Shown here: piece by piece, positions 1 to 10,442 of the stretch
How positions within the stretch are numbered: the stretch's first letter is position 1
Layout: the number at the start of each line of letters is the position of its first letter
Source: Branchiostoma floridae
Lineage: Eukaryota; Chordata; Leptocardii; Amphioxiformes; Branchiostomatidae
Assembly: GCF_000003815.2 (NCBI RefSeq)
Contig: NW_023365876.1
Coordinates: 1 to 21,396, forward strand
Length of the DNA stretch: 21,396 nt
Reading direction: 5' to 3'
Made by a program: the position numbers and the translations under genes
Notes under the pieces: model-generated
What the model saw: only the letters and a program-made list of their open reading frames with translations
Told to the model about the DNA's origin: nothing
Database searches by the model: none

Positions 1-385
1 CACATTTGCTATCCTAACCAAGGAGATTAAAAAAACCTCCTTTATCTAACTAAGCCACATTGGCCTTACCTATGATAGAGGAAGAATCTAGAAGAAATGA
101 CCTAGAAGGAGCCTTCTCTCTGTGCAAACGAACATGCTACCATCATCAATTCAAACAGATGAAGGTGGGAAATGCACACTCCTACTCCTAGGCCAGCTAC
201 TGTCCTTTGGCCAGCTTATGATACTATCTTAACCCACGGTAGGATCTGCTTGGAGATTAAGTAATAAAAGCATAATGCCTGAAGTAATGCCTTCTTTTAC
301 TGTGAACCAATTGGTCCTTGGTGTGAACCATATGCATGTGAGAGTCAGGCCTCTCCTGCAGTCAAATAAATGTTTCAGCACTCAC
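1..385. other. KDSR intron 2, no further exon seen
   Basis: This stretch follows the exon 2 donor of KDSR on the minus strand. I looked for the next SDR exon on the minus strand and saw no frame resembling KDSR. An open frame on the plus strand at 275-484 is the antisense shadow of KDSR exon 2. Confidence 0.6.
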
Positions 386-855
386 TTCGTTTCTTGCTAT
401 AATGGTGACAAGGGCGCCCTGCTTGACAGCTTCCACAGCGACGGCCTTTCCTATCCCACTGGAACCACCAGTCACCTTGTGTGAACAAAAATATTCTCAC
501 AAAGCTGATGTACAAAAATCAGGGTCCATGACTCCATAGAATCTGATATAAGATTTATAACAAATACTTGAAATATACTTATGTAATGGAAACTGATTAT
601 AGATTGCACGAGGAATAATGAGATCCACGTGTACCAGTTAAATCATATGGGCATCCCAAAATTAACTTTACACGTTACATTACATTATGTAACATCTAAA
701 TGAACTGTTAGTTGCCTCACCAAGACATGGGATCCATTCAGCTTCATAGGGCGTGGTGAGATCAACGGCGACAACATGAAGATCATGATCACAAACCCCA
801 CAAACACGGGCAGGGCAATCATCACTGCACCCGACTCGATTGGGAAAAACTGCAT
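386..855 (-). CDS. KDSR: 3-ketodihydrosphingosine reductase, first two coding exons (gene continues off the left edge)
   Basis: KDSR is an ER-membrane short-chain dehydrogenase that reduces 3-ketodihydrosphingosine to dihydrosphingosine with NADPH, the second step of sphingolipid synthesis. Exon 1 (855-722 coding on the minus strand, through position 722/721) encodes an N-terminal hydrophobic segment followed by [17 protein letters not shown], very like the vertebrate SPLISPKPLALPGAHV stretch. It ends at a GTGAGG donor. Exon 2 (475-386) begins after an AG acceptor and encodes [17 protein letters not shown], the TGxxxGxG nucleotide-binding motif of the SDR family, through VTIIARNE, then a GTGAGT donor. 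The two exons join in frame to give [13 protein letters not shown] chose the ATG at 855-853 because it has A at -3; an in-frame ATG at 876-874 has weaker context. Catalytic Ser/Tyr/Lys exons lie outside the window. Family membership is firm; the exact start is less so. Confidence 0.88.
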
Positions 856-1341
856 GGTTGCATAAAAGCAAGTCATTCACAAGTAAAACCTCTAAAGTAT
901 AACAGCTGTACTATGCAGTTGTGTGTATTTTCTTGAGTGCGAAGGATAGGTGAATGTTCTCTCGGTGAACAGATGCCCGTACTGATCCTGTCTACTGCCT
1001 GATTATTTTCAGTCCCTGTACCAGATCTTGCTTCAAATGTTTAGACAAATTTTCACTACAGCATGTATGATATAGAATTTACAATTTTTGCATCAATGAT
1101 GGGTACCAAAAGCCGCTACTCTGTTTAGAATGGTACTATAAGTTTATAACAAACAGGCATTTTTTTTTTTGAACACCTAAAACATATTGAGGTCAAAGTT
1201 TACAGAAGAACGATTGAATGAAACCAAGGAGGTCATCATGTGCAGACGTGACTTTCACTTTGCTATCAGAGAAGCAAACTAGGGCATTTGTAACGTGGTG
1301 AGATTAGTATTAAGTCCTCCGAGTGACGAGTGACATATGTT
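856..1341. promoter_or_regulatory. Divergent intergenic region between KDSR and PDF, candidate bidirectional promoter
   Basis: KDSR is read leftward from about 855 and PDF rightward from 1342, so both 5' ends share fewer than 490 bases. No consensus TATA box or CpG island is evident. A poly-T run lies near 1159-1169. The shared-promoter role is inferred from orientation and distance only. Confidence 0.45.
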
Positions 1342-2207
1342 ATGGCATCAACAATGATAAGAACTTCCGCAAGTTTACGCACGTTGAATTTGACTCGTGT
1401 TTTCTGTACCACTGCCTGTGCACGTGCACCAACGATGTGGAGTATCACCAAAAACCAAGCCTCCGTCACATTTACGTGGCTTTTTGGTAAACTTGGCCGC
1501 TTTTCAGTGATGAGAAGACCATCAAAACCGCCCCATGACTTTGTGGTACCTGTAGGTAATCCAATTTTGCGTGGGCAGGCCTTAGCCGTTGATAACAGGA
1601 ATATCAAAAGTAAAGAAACGCAGGAAGTGCTGGACCAGTTAGTCAAGGTGATGAGAAAAAAAGGAGCCGTTGGACTGAGTGCGCCACAGGTAGGCGTTGG
1701 ACTACAGATAATAGCAGTGGAGTGCACCAGGAAACAGTTGGACCTCGTGCCTCAGGAAATCAGGAAAATTCGAGAAATGCAAGAGTTCCCACTGAAGATC
1801 TTCATAAACCCCAAACTGAAGGTGACCGACTACTCAACTGTAGTGTTCCCAGAGGGTTGTGAAAGTCTGCCAGGATATCAGGCCAATGTGCCCAGGTACT
1901 ACGGTGTAACTATCACAGGTCAGTAATGCAGTGCTTTCAAATGCTGCAAGCTTCAAAGTAATGATTTCATATTTCCTTTTAATTAATTTTCTGCTCTAGA
2001 TTTTTTTGATGTTGCTGAGAAAAACATGATTTATTTTTCTTTTGTCCAGGCCTTGACCGAGAGGGGAAGCCTGTTGCATGGCAAGTGACAGGCTGGCCAG
2101 CCCGAATTCTGCAACACGAAGTAGAGCATCTACGGGGAGACCTGTATATCGACATCATGGACTCGAGGACATTCATTGACAGTAGTTGGGAAAGGAAAAA
2201 TTTTTGA
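1342..2207 (+). CDS. PDF: Peptide deformylase, mitochondrial
   Basis: PDF removes the formyl group from the initiator Met of mitochondrially made proteins, using an active-site metal. Two exons, 1342-1918 and 2050-2207, join in phase 1 (ACA G^GTCAGT ... CAG^GC) to give 244 residues, close to the human length of about 243. All three deformylase motifs are visible: GLSAPQ at residues 111-116, EGCES at 171-175 (metal ligand Cys173), and QHEVEHLRG from 214 with metal ligands His215 and His219 and catalytic Glu216. The first 60 residues are rich in Arg, Ser and Thr and poor in acid, fitting a mitochondrial transit peptide. I chose the ATG at 1342 (G at -3, G at +4); the frame stays open a few codons upstream without another ATG. 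The EGCES form and the tail MDSRTF match animal PDFs. It is head-to-head with KDSR. Confidence 0.95.
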
Positions 2208-2393
2208 TTCTGGGGCAAAAGTTGTCAAGAGTTTGGGCATTTAATTCAATTTAAAAGCAGATGCAAGGCTAGATCTTCTATTTAAAATGTTTTCTTTGTA
2301 AAGCTGATTCTCTGATTGGCTGACAGCTGGCTAGGGGGCACACCCCCAGAAGATATACAAAGTTGTTCTGGCAATGAGTTGAGTGCATATATG

Positions 2394-2399
2394 AATAAA
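2394..2399 (+). terminator. AATAAA polyadenylation signal for PDF
   Basis: A canonical AATAAA lies 187 bases after the PDF stop codon, followed by a T/G-rich stretch (TCATGTTGTCATATGTC). This is a plausible 3' end for the PDF transcript; the actual cleavage site is not visible. Confidence 0.6.
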
Positions 2400-2844
2400 A
2401 TCTTTGCTCAATGTCATGTTGTCATATGTCTTTATGAATTAATTGAAGGCAAGGCTGCTGGTATAGTGTGAGCTTTTTTGAGCATCACCTGCTAATGGTC
2501 ATAAATAGTTTGTTTACTGTTATTATCTTCTTCTGTAGATTAGTTCAAGTGAAATGATTTTACTATAATTAAACTTTTAAAGGGAGATAGGACCTGCTAA
2601 TGTACATTGGTACATCACGGAGGCTATAACCTTGCTTTGATCAAGTCCAATGTCAAAGAAGATGAGAATGAACAAAGAAGATGTGAATGAACAAAAGTAA
2701 ACAACATAACACATCACATTCTAACATTAACCTTACAGTTTCAAAGTCCATGTAATTACTTGTGTGTGTAATTGCTTGTGTGTGGAATAATATATTGCAC
2801 GATGTCTCTTTATTACTTTCCTGTGGTATATGTATTAGTTTGAT

Positions 2845-2882
2845 CAAGGACGTTATATCACATATCTGATATAACGTCCTTG
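2845..2882. repeat. Perfect 16-bp inverted repeat with 6-base loop
   Basis: CAAGGACGTTATATCA at 2845-2860 is followed by CATATC and then its exact reverse complement at 2867-2882. It lies about 220 bases upstream of the SSR1 start codon. It is not followed by a T-run and has no known identity. Confidence 0.85.
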
Positions 2883-2949
2883 GTTTGATATCACAACGAC
2901 AAAAAGAGACCCCTAGATTTTCCAAATGGTATAGTCTAATGAGGGGGTT

Positions 2950-3099
2950 TGCATTTCCGGGGTACAGGTCAGCTGTACTTCCGCTTGCGTGTCCTCTTCC
3001 GCTTTGGACGCCATCTTGCGCGAACGCACCTGAAAAGTGCAACGTTACAATCCGTTGCCATCGGCCTTTAAATAGGTCGGTGTTCACCAATCTACAAGG
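2950..3099 (+). promoter_or_regulatory. SSR1 proximal promoter with ETS-like sites and a YY1 site
   Basis: This CpG-richer stretch carries TTCCGG at 2955-2960, CTTCCG at 2978-2983 and 2996-3001 (ETS/GABP-type cores), and CCATCTTG at 3011-3018. The last reads as AAGATGGCGTC on the other strand, close to the YY1 consensus. ETS plus YY1 is a common housekeeping promoter pattern in animals. TTTAAATAG at 3067-3075 looks TATA-like but is too close to the ATG at 3100 to be a normal TATA box. Role inferred from position and motifs. Confidence 0.5.
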
Positions 3100-6000
3100 A
3101 TGGCATTTCTACCGAAACTACTTTTGCTGTTTTTGATCGCTTTGCCGACATCGGTGTTCGTTGCAGGTATTTTTTTCGCTCGTATTTTCAGGTGGTTGGG
3201 TGGGTAAGAAAGCAAGTTGAACAGGTACAAAGTCCCTTTACATGCACCAGTAAGGTGCACTTTTGTCAAGAATTACTGGGTCTTTAAAGTATACGCACGC
3301 ATTCATAAGTATTCAGCGCTTCTGAGAAGTTTTTGCACTGGGTAACTTTTAGCTACGGACAAAATTGCTTGAAAGATATGACGTGTTCTCATATGTTTAC
3401 AGCGATCAGCTGTTCCAACATTTGTTGGATCCAAGTTTTCACGGGCATACTTGCCTCATAGACAACATAATTTTGCCTGTAACATATGGTTTCAGAAAGT
3501 CATTCAGGAATGGAATTGAAAACTGTTTACTAGCCTGGGGACAACTTTACAACCTTACTCAGCACTTTGTCATCATTAGCCAATCATGCCCGTTAGTGAT
3601 GGAGGCCGCCCCAACGCTTCGCTTGTTGCCACGTAGCAAGTTTTGCTCCTCGTCAGTTCAGCACAGGACTTAAGTATTCACACCAAGTCACACTTCTTGA
3701 ATCCTTACAATAGCATGTGGAGCTTCTTACATGATTGTAGCTTGTCTTGACAGGGATTACCTTTTGTTTTCTGTTTCAATGACTAGATTAATCAATAAAC
3801 TTTATTTGTAGTGTGTAACCCTGGCATATTTAGCCTTTTCCTAGAGGACCTCTTGGGCCCAGTGGGGGGGTCAAGGCTGTGGAATTTTGTTGTTGGTCCA
3901 GGGCAGTGGCATTGGCCACTTACTTGTCTAATGGTCTCTCCCTCCACTCCCTGTCTCCAAACTACAATTGAAAGCAACATTTTTCTTATCATGTTCAGAT
4001 GGCCCAGGCGTTGCTATGGCGCAGGAGCAGGCTGAGGATGTTGTAGAGGGTGAGGATGAGGAGGATGAGGATGAGGCTGAAGTGGAAACGGAATCTGACG
4101 AGGACACAGGAGGGACTGAAACAGCTGCAGCTGAAACAGTATGTACTTGTCAACAACACTGAAGTATCTCATTTTCACTTGTCAAGTTCTATTTGCGATG
4201 AGGTTGTTTGTAGAGTTGCACCTCAAAAAAGGAAGATGATGAATGAATGAATTGGTACTCGTTAATCTTACTTACTCCATACTCCTTTAATCCAACAAAT
4301 TATTTGGCTCTACATACTAGTAGTAGTTGCTCACATTCAGGTAGTGGCTCTTTTAACAAGATAGATTTTGTGTAACCTACAAATTACAATATGCATGAGA
4401 TACAGGGTTCTCCCCAGAATTTTTTAGTGTAGTGGAGGGGCTGGCAAAAATAACCCGAACCAACGAGATACTCTTTCATAAAAATGGGCTCATTTTGCAA
4501 TTACAGAGGGTGTCAAATACTACAAGTATAATATGTTATAGTGAGTCTTTTGTTGTGAAGTGGCAAAAGGACTATTGTTTTGATCATTGCCCAATCACAA
4601 GTTTTTGCAGACAATGCCAACTGGAAAAGTGATGCCACTTGGCACAAAAATCTGTCAATCTTCATTAATTTTAGCAAAACTAACCAAGAAACACACTAAA
4701 TTTCAAAAGTTATATAGTGGAGCTGGGCCAGGAGTATAGTGGAGGGCCTCCGTTGTTCCATCCTCTGGGGTAGGGAATAATAAGAGCAAGGAAGCAGCAC
4801 TAAAAAGGAAAAAGCAGGAATAGTGAAACATCACATTGGTGTCACAAATAGAACAAATGACTGTTTCAGGAAGAAGAAGAGGAGGAGGAAGAGGAAGAAG
4901 AGCCACTGAAGGCCTCCCCTGATGCTGACACCACTGTGCTGTTCACCACTACAAACACCATGCTGGACCAGCGTAAGTTCACTGTTATTAACAGCATGAT
5001 AAATGCCATTTTTCTAGTGAACTTAACACTGTAAGGTGAGGCGTTGTTTGTGAAATAATCAGTTTTACATCTGAACTGAGAGAATTGGTTGTTGTTTCTC
5101 AGTGTCCTTTTATGAGTATCCTCCTATGTAGATGGAAGACAATTGCTGTATTCCACAGAGTTGACAAGGGAGTTAAACACGTAATATAAATGAAATCCTT
5201 GAACAGTTATATACTTTTTATCTCATTGCTGCTGCTCTTCCTTTTTTTGTAGAAAGCAAACAATATTTCGTGCTAATGAACAACGTAATTTTCTCTCCCC
5301 AGAGATCCCAGCAACTAAGCTGGTGCGTGTTCTGGTTGGCTTCACCAACAAAGGTGACAAGGACTTTGTTGTGGAGAGCATGGAGGGAGCTTTCCGTTAC
5401 CCACAGGACTACAGCTTCTACATCCAGAATGTATGTAATGTACAAATCACTTATCCATATTGCCTCTCGTCTGTTTTTTAAAACATCCTTTATTCAGGAT
5501 AGAGCAGTCCAAACGCAGGTAGTCTAATGAATGAAATGAAAAATGAATGAAATGATTATTAACATGGGGAGAAAAAGCGTAAAACCTGAGGTCCCTTGAG
5601 GTTTACTAGATACATGCAACATTAGTACTGTAGCAGATGTAGTAGATCATGTAACATTATTAGGTATTCTGTTCAAACATGTCTTGTGTGGCTACTCACT
5701 TTGTATTCTCTTCTGGTTGAGCTGCTTACAATGACTTTTATTAGATATACATCCCTCATTGAGTTTGATTATGCAGTATACCTACATGGAATATTGCATT
5801 TTGTTCTAGTTACCAAACCAGCTGAATAACATACAGTGTTGATGTTGTTTTTCATCAGTTCACCACCTTCACGTTCAACACCGTGGTCCAGCCCAACACT
5901 CAGGCTTCCTTCGAGTACCTGTTCACTGCTGCCGAGCCATTCGCAGGCCGCCCCTTCGGTCTGACCATTGCCCTCAACTACAAGGATGCTGTAAGTGTGT

Positions 6001-7739
6001 TTTGTGAATGGTCACAGCACTTTTAATGATCCCAAGAAAGAATGTACCATTCTACCAGTCTTTTCAGACTGCAAAGTCAGAAGCATACATATTACTTATG
6101 TATTACATTACATTACATTACATATTACATATAAGGTTTACTAACTGCTGTGGTTTATATAGGATGGAAATCCCTTCCTTGATGCTGTCTTCAACGAGAC
6201 CATCAGTGTCGTGGAGCTGGATGAGGGCTTGGATGGAGAAATGTGAGTCTCCTCTTTGTTTTCTCGGGAGGGGGGAAAGAGTAGATGAAACATGTTGAAA
6301 ATGGCCACGTTTGAAAAGTTGTCTCTGATAAAGTGATTTAAGTTCAGTGGCTAAATTACTTTTCATAATTTTTACTCACTCACTCTACAGTGAGTGAGTG
6401 AGTGAGTGAGTGAGTGAGTGAGTGAGTGAGTGAGTGAGTGAGTGAGTGAGTGAGTGAGTGAGTGAGTGAGTGAGTGAGTGAGTGAGTGAGTGAGTGAGTG
6501 AGTGAGTGAGTGAGTGAGTGAAAATGTATGCAGCTTTTTACTTGATGAGAAATGTGAGCATTTACATCTTGACCCTTTGCTGTTCACAGGTTTTTCCTGT
6601 ACATATTCTTGGCAGCTGCAGTGGTGCTACTCATCATTGGTGGGCAACAGTTAATGGCATCCATGGGTGTAAGTTCTCATTACAGCTTTTATAAATACAG
6701 TAAATAAATTTAAGTTTGTGGGGATTAAAGTGTGCAGTACTGGGTAAGGATTGGAGAAAATGGAGTTTTCCTGGTGGTTTTGAGTTCATGATCGAGCCAT
6801 AGTCACATGCTGTACAGTAATGCAAACTCTGGCACAACAGACAGGTAGTTGGAAACCACCTACTATCGACAGCAAACATCTACATTCTCAGATGGGCTGA
6901 ACAGTCACATTTCTGTATTTATAGTTATTACTTTACCTGTGACTAAAGTAAGACCTTTATTGAGATGAGCTGTCATTTTACTGATTCTTGTAACCTCTTC
7001 ATTGGTCAGGGGTGGAGGCCCAACAAGCCTCTGAGAGTGAGATTATGTAACACAGGCTAGTCAAAAGATTAATGATGGTCAGAATTCTGCTATCTTTGCC
7101 CAGGGTCATAACTGTACTTGAGTAGAGTATCCAGTTTATTGTCATTTCATATGTGCTTGAGGAGGTGCCTCGACCACGTAAATCAGCCTCATTACCCAAA
7201 TATTGGGTTCCTACTGGCTGCAAATATACCAGATATTATGATATTATCATATATACAGATGTACTGATGAGTGTGTCTTTGTCTTTGTACAGAAGAAACG
7301 CCCAGCCAAGAAGCAGGTTGTTGAGCAGGGTACTCAGAACCAGTCTGATGTGGACTTTGACTGGATCCCTAAGGAGACTGTGGACCAGATGAGTAAGTCA
7401 CTAGCTCACCACATCCTAAACCTTCCAGACCTTAGCTATACATTTACATTTTGTCTGCAGATATGTATCTCTTAACAATAGGAATGCCAACAGAACATTG
7501 AGGTAGTTTAGAGAGTAAGGACAAACTGTACCTGCAAAATTACTAACAACATAAAAAGAAATGCAGTTCTCGGGTAAATAGTAGGCAAAGTCATGCTGCC
7601 ATCTGTACCACTATGTCGGAAACTTATTGTAAGTATAACTATTAACTTAGAATTCTGTGTTGTTGTTACAGACAAGACCTCCCCAAGGCGATCTCCCAGA
7701 AGACGTACCAAAAGAGCAACTGGATCTGATGAGAAATAA
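3100..7739 (+). CDS. SSR1: Translocon-associated protein subunit alpha (TRAP-alpha, signal sequence receptor 1)
   Basis: TRAP-alpha is a type I ER-membrane protein of the TRAP complex, which sits beside Sec61 and helps translocate nascent chains. Nine exons join in frame: 3100-3166, 3999-4138, 4870-4972, 5303-5430, 5859-5990, 6163-6242, 6590-6668, 7293-7392 and 7672-7739, giving 298 residues (human about 286). Residues 1-22 form a hydrophobic signal peptide. Residues 30-85 are highly acidic and include eleven Glu in a row at the start of exon 3. The luminal domain carries [21 protein letters not shown] and [13 protein letters not shown]. Two glycosylation sequons, N146-F-T and N201-E-T, correspond to those of vertebrates. 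One membrane segment lies at about 217-236, followed by a basic cytosolic tail with [21 protein letters not shown] and GSDE near the end. Introns 2 and 6 hold a MITE and a microsatellite. Confidence 0.96.
3167..3998 (+). other. SSR1 intron 1
   Basis: This 832-base intron shows no exon I recognise. A 102-codon open frame at 3365-3673 has no family resemblance and lacks matching splice signals. The acceptor is TTCAG at 3998. Confidence 0.6.
4403..4776 (+). mobile_element. hAT-like MITE, copy A, in SSR1 intron 2
   Basis: It begins with CAGGGTTCTCCCCAGA at 4403-4418 and ends near 4776 with a degraded inverse of that sequence (TCTGGGGTAGGG). Its whole length matches the reverse complement of 17738-18132. 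Near both ends there are subterminal copies of TAGTGGAG. There is no transposase frame, so it is non-autonomous. The right terminal repeat is damaged, so the boundary is approximate. The hAT assignment rests on the CAGGG terminus and short TIR and is tentative. Confidence 0.75.
6102..6130. repeat. Short ATTAC repeat in SSR1 intron 5
   Basis: Four adjacent copies of ATTAC followed by an interrupted copy lie between exons 5 and 6 of SSR1. Simple-sequence DNA. Confidence 0.7.
6391..6521. repeat. (TGAG)n microsatellite, about 33 uninterrupted units
   Basis: 131 bases of perfect TGAG repeat lie in SSR1 intron 6 (6243-6589), 69 bases before the exon 7 acceptor region. Immediately upstream, ACTCACTCACTC at about 6374-6385 is the complementary motif, so the transcript could fold back locally. 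The 71-codon minus-strand frame over it is only a translated repeat. Confidence 0.97.
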
Positions 7740-7793
7740 CATCAAAACCGGAGAAGGAATAACCCTGTGCATTTTTAAACATGGTTGGCTATA

Positions 7794-7799
7794 AGTAAA
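7794..7799 (+). terminator. AGTAAA variant polyadenylation signal, candidate for SSR1
   Basis: AGTAAA lies 55 bases after the SSR1 stop codon. No canonical AATAAA is seen in the first 100 bases of the 3' UTR. The short distance makes it plausible but not certain. Confidence 0.35.
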
Positions 7800-7862
7800 A
7801 TTTACACTCCCCACCACACAATGCTTTTGGTGTCTGTTTTCTTTGTTTCTAAGTAAGACTCA

Positions 7863-8244
7863 TATACACCTTTCTCACGCGTCGGCCATGATAGATCGAA
7901 AACGAGTTCAATGGGGCATGTCCATCATAATTAGCAGTTCAACCAATGATAGCCTACCAATTACGAAATTGACCAATAAGAGATTTGGCTGCATGTCCGT
8001 CAAATATTTGCATTATTATGTTTCTATTTTGCATCTCTTAAGGGACTATGGGGTCAGTCTACGCTACTCTAAATTGCTACATCTTTCGGTGCATAACACT
8101 AGTTATAATATTTATTATTTGATCTTATGTTGTGAAAATTTGTGTGGTTTGGGGGAACCCTAAATGGAAGCTGATTTTAAAAATAATTTGCCACATTGAC
8201 CTCGTCTTCAATCTATCATGGCCGCCGCGTGAGATAGGTGTATA
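7863..8244. mobile_element. Non-autonomous TIR element, 382 bp, downstream of SSR1
   Basis: The left end TATACACCTTTCTCACGCG (from 7863) and following CGGCCATGATAGAT are matched by the inverted right end at about 8211-8244, with roughly 34 bp of arm and only a few mismatches. Outer TATA bases on both sides are consistent with a TA target duplication. No transposase is encoded; the open frame across it lacks family resemblance. It starts 124 bases after the SSR1 stop. The superfamily is not assigned. Confidence 0.78.
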
Positions 8245-10442
8245 AGCATAACTGTCTACAGTTTTGGATGCTTTCCATTATTGTTGCACTGTACTGTTGA
8301 ATGAAACAAACACCTAGTATACATTGGACAGATCGCTTCCATTAGAAATGCTGTCATTCAAATGGCACAAACATATTGCACCATATTAACTGAATACAAC
8401 TAGTAGCTACATCCTCAGGCCTCTCAAGAAGATTTGTGTGAAAAAAATTTTTTTTTAGATTTCCAAAACAGTTGACTGATGATCAAAATAGTGCCATACA
8501 TTTTTGAGTTATTCAGTAGTTATGGTTGGACATCAAAAACATTGTGCAGAAGATATGTATTAGAATAATGCAGAAGAAACATCTCCTTGTTGGAAAAGGC
8601 AACTTCTTTTTGGTGTGTAGAGGTTTTTCTTTATCAGCCACAATTATACATGCACAAGCCCCTATGTTTGATAGAAAAAATCGAAACCAAGATCAAATCT
8701 CTATAGATTAAATGCTTTAATAGAAATGAAATTAGATATGCATAAAACAGGTAGTATATGTACTGATATTTTGTATACTCAATTTGTACCATTGAAAATT
8801 CTGGAGAAATAAAATTCTGGAGAAATGAAATATCTATCGGGAAACTTGAAAAAATAAAATTGCTATTTGGTTTTGACACCCATAACAGCTTCTTCCAAGG
8901 TTTATGTGCCATCACTGCCATGCTTTTACAGTCTGGTTAGAAAAGCTATCTGCTGAGTCACCTAGTGACTTTGCAATGTATGGTAATGTGCCAAACCAGA
9001 TGGATCTTAGCTGTGTCTATTCTGGGCGCTTATTCATGATTTAGAAATGTTGATTAGCGAGAAGAGGTAACCACATACTAGTAGTACTGTAGTACAGCAG
9101 ACAGCACTGTTTTTGTATTTGCCCAAATGATGCACGATCCAGCCAGATTTTGCACTTGCAAGAGCAAATTTTGCACTGGCACCGGAGTTTGGAAAGAAAT
9201 GTCATGTTCTGTCTGACCTCCATTACAATCATTTTTAATCTGGAGCAATCGAGATGTAGTATGGCACCAAGTTTACACTTGAAAAGATGTGAAGATGAAC
9301 CTATTGCCACTTGCCATTTTAGTTGCAAAGATACATCATGTGGTCATTTTCCAAAAAATGATACTGAGATATATCCTGGTGGTCAACTAATATGCTGTAG
9401 CTGGAAATGGACCAGTGTTTGTTATGTGCAAAAAGAGTTAACATGGCAATCTCTTTGTGCAATGGGAACCTTTGTCAACCTGTCATATACGAGTAAAGGA
9501 ATATTTGTGCAAAAGTAGTTTTGGATTTGACTACCACCTTTTGCAAGTAACATTTGCGATAAACAGTTGTTTGTTTTAGGTAAGGGAAGAGAATGTTTCA
9601 GAAGCTCAAATGTTAAAGAAATTCTTACAATCAATTGAAATTAGCTGTTCTTTTTCTGTTGGTTACATGGAAATCCACTACCTGCTACTACTAGACTTTA
9701 CGAAGCATACAGTAGAATTGCAACTATGTGAGAAACTGACAAAGTTGCTTGTTTATTGTATTCATGTGGCAGCTGTTGGGAAGAAGTGGGGCAATGAATG
9801 TTGCACGTTGTTGCTCGTTTCCTTTGAAATGGCCAAATGTTTTGTTGATGCTGTTAGCAAGAAATATATCTGAAGCTTATCTTTGATGTAATAACTTAAT
9901 TAGACTATGCTACATGTACTTGATTCTTGTGTAACAAAGTAACTTTTATAAGATCTGGTGATAATCTGCTGCGTTGACAACATATAAAATCAATACCTTT
10001 CCTTGCGTTACTACACAATGTACACACTACAAATTTGAAGTCAAAGTTCAGTCAATTATTTATACATGTAATAGCTATGAGGCTACAAGAGCGCTGCATA
10101 CTAGTATAGTTTCACATCACTTTATCAAATTACAAGCAAAATGGCATGGGAGAAAGCAAACTCAATAGAAACAGTTTGATGTTGAATGATGATATCCACT
10201 TGACTTAGATATGTAAGGTTATGTCCTAGAAGTGCCTGTATTGGTGTACAATGCGCTATGTTAGTATTCATTCCAGATGTACAAAATTGAGCCTAAAGAA
10301 TAAAAAAAGCTTGATCAGAAGAAAATGTGGATTTGGATCAGGTACATTGTATTGTGTTTGATATTTAGCATGAGCAGAACCACGGAAGCCATTTCGAAAA
10401 GGCTTTAATTTTCAGCAATCAGACGAGCTCCCCCACCTTTTA
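8245..10442. other. Intergenic DNA between SSR1 and APRT, no gene recognised
   Basis: About 2.2 kb of AT-rich sequence. The longest open frame (9150-9518, 122 codons, plus) is Cys-rich but resembles no family I know, overlaps a long antisense frame, and lacks splice or start context. Small features include a 16-bp tandem duplication of AAAATTCTGGAGAAAT at 8795-8826 and two TACTAGTA octamers (9076 and 10099). Confidence 0.55.
8795..8826. repeat. 16-bp perfect tandem duplication
   Basis: AAAATTCTGGAGAAAT occurs at 8795-8810 and again at 8811-8826 with no gap. Confidence 0.85.

Larger units (their letters stand above)
2208..2940. other. PDF 3' UTR and PDF-SSR1 intergenic DNA
   Basis: No coding exon is recognisable. 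It holds the PDF poly(A) signal, a 19-bp tandem duplication (2654-2672 and 2673-2691, one mismatch), a short TGTG-rich patch near 2758-2783, and a perfect hairpin at 2845-2882. Confidence 0.6.

Noticed and set aside
680-880. Minus-strand 66-codon frame overlapping KDSR exon 1
   Set aside because: It is an alternative frame; the 685-876 frame carries the conserved KDSR residues.
1266-1727. 153-codon minus-strand frame opposite PDF
   Set aside because: Antisense shadow of PDF exon 1, which carries the conserved deformylase motifs on the plus strand.
3067-3075. TATA-like TTTAAATAG before SSR1
   Set aside because: Only about 30 bases before the start codon, so it would leave almost no 5' UTR.
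3365-3673. 102-codon open frame in SSR1 intron 1
   Set aside because: It lies inside a well-supported intron, has no recognisable domain, and is not needed by the SSR1 reading frame.
6372-6587. Minus-strand protein of repeated SLTH units
   Set aside because: It is a translation of the TGAG microsatellite within an SSR1 intron.
9150-9518. 122-codon Cys-rich open frame on the plus strand
   Set aside because: No family resemblance, no splice or start context, and a competing antisense frame; consistent with chance or a decayed repeat.
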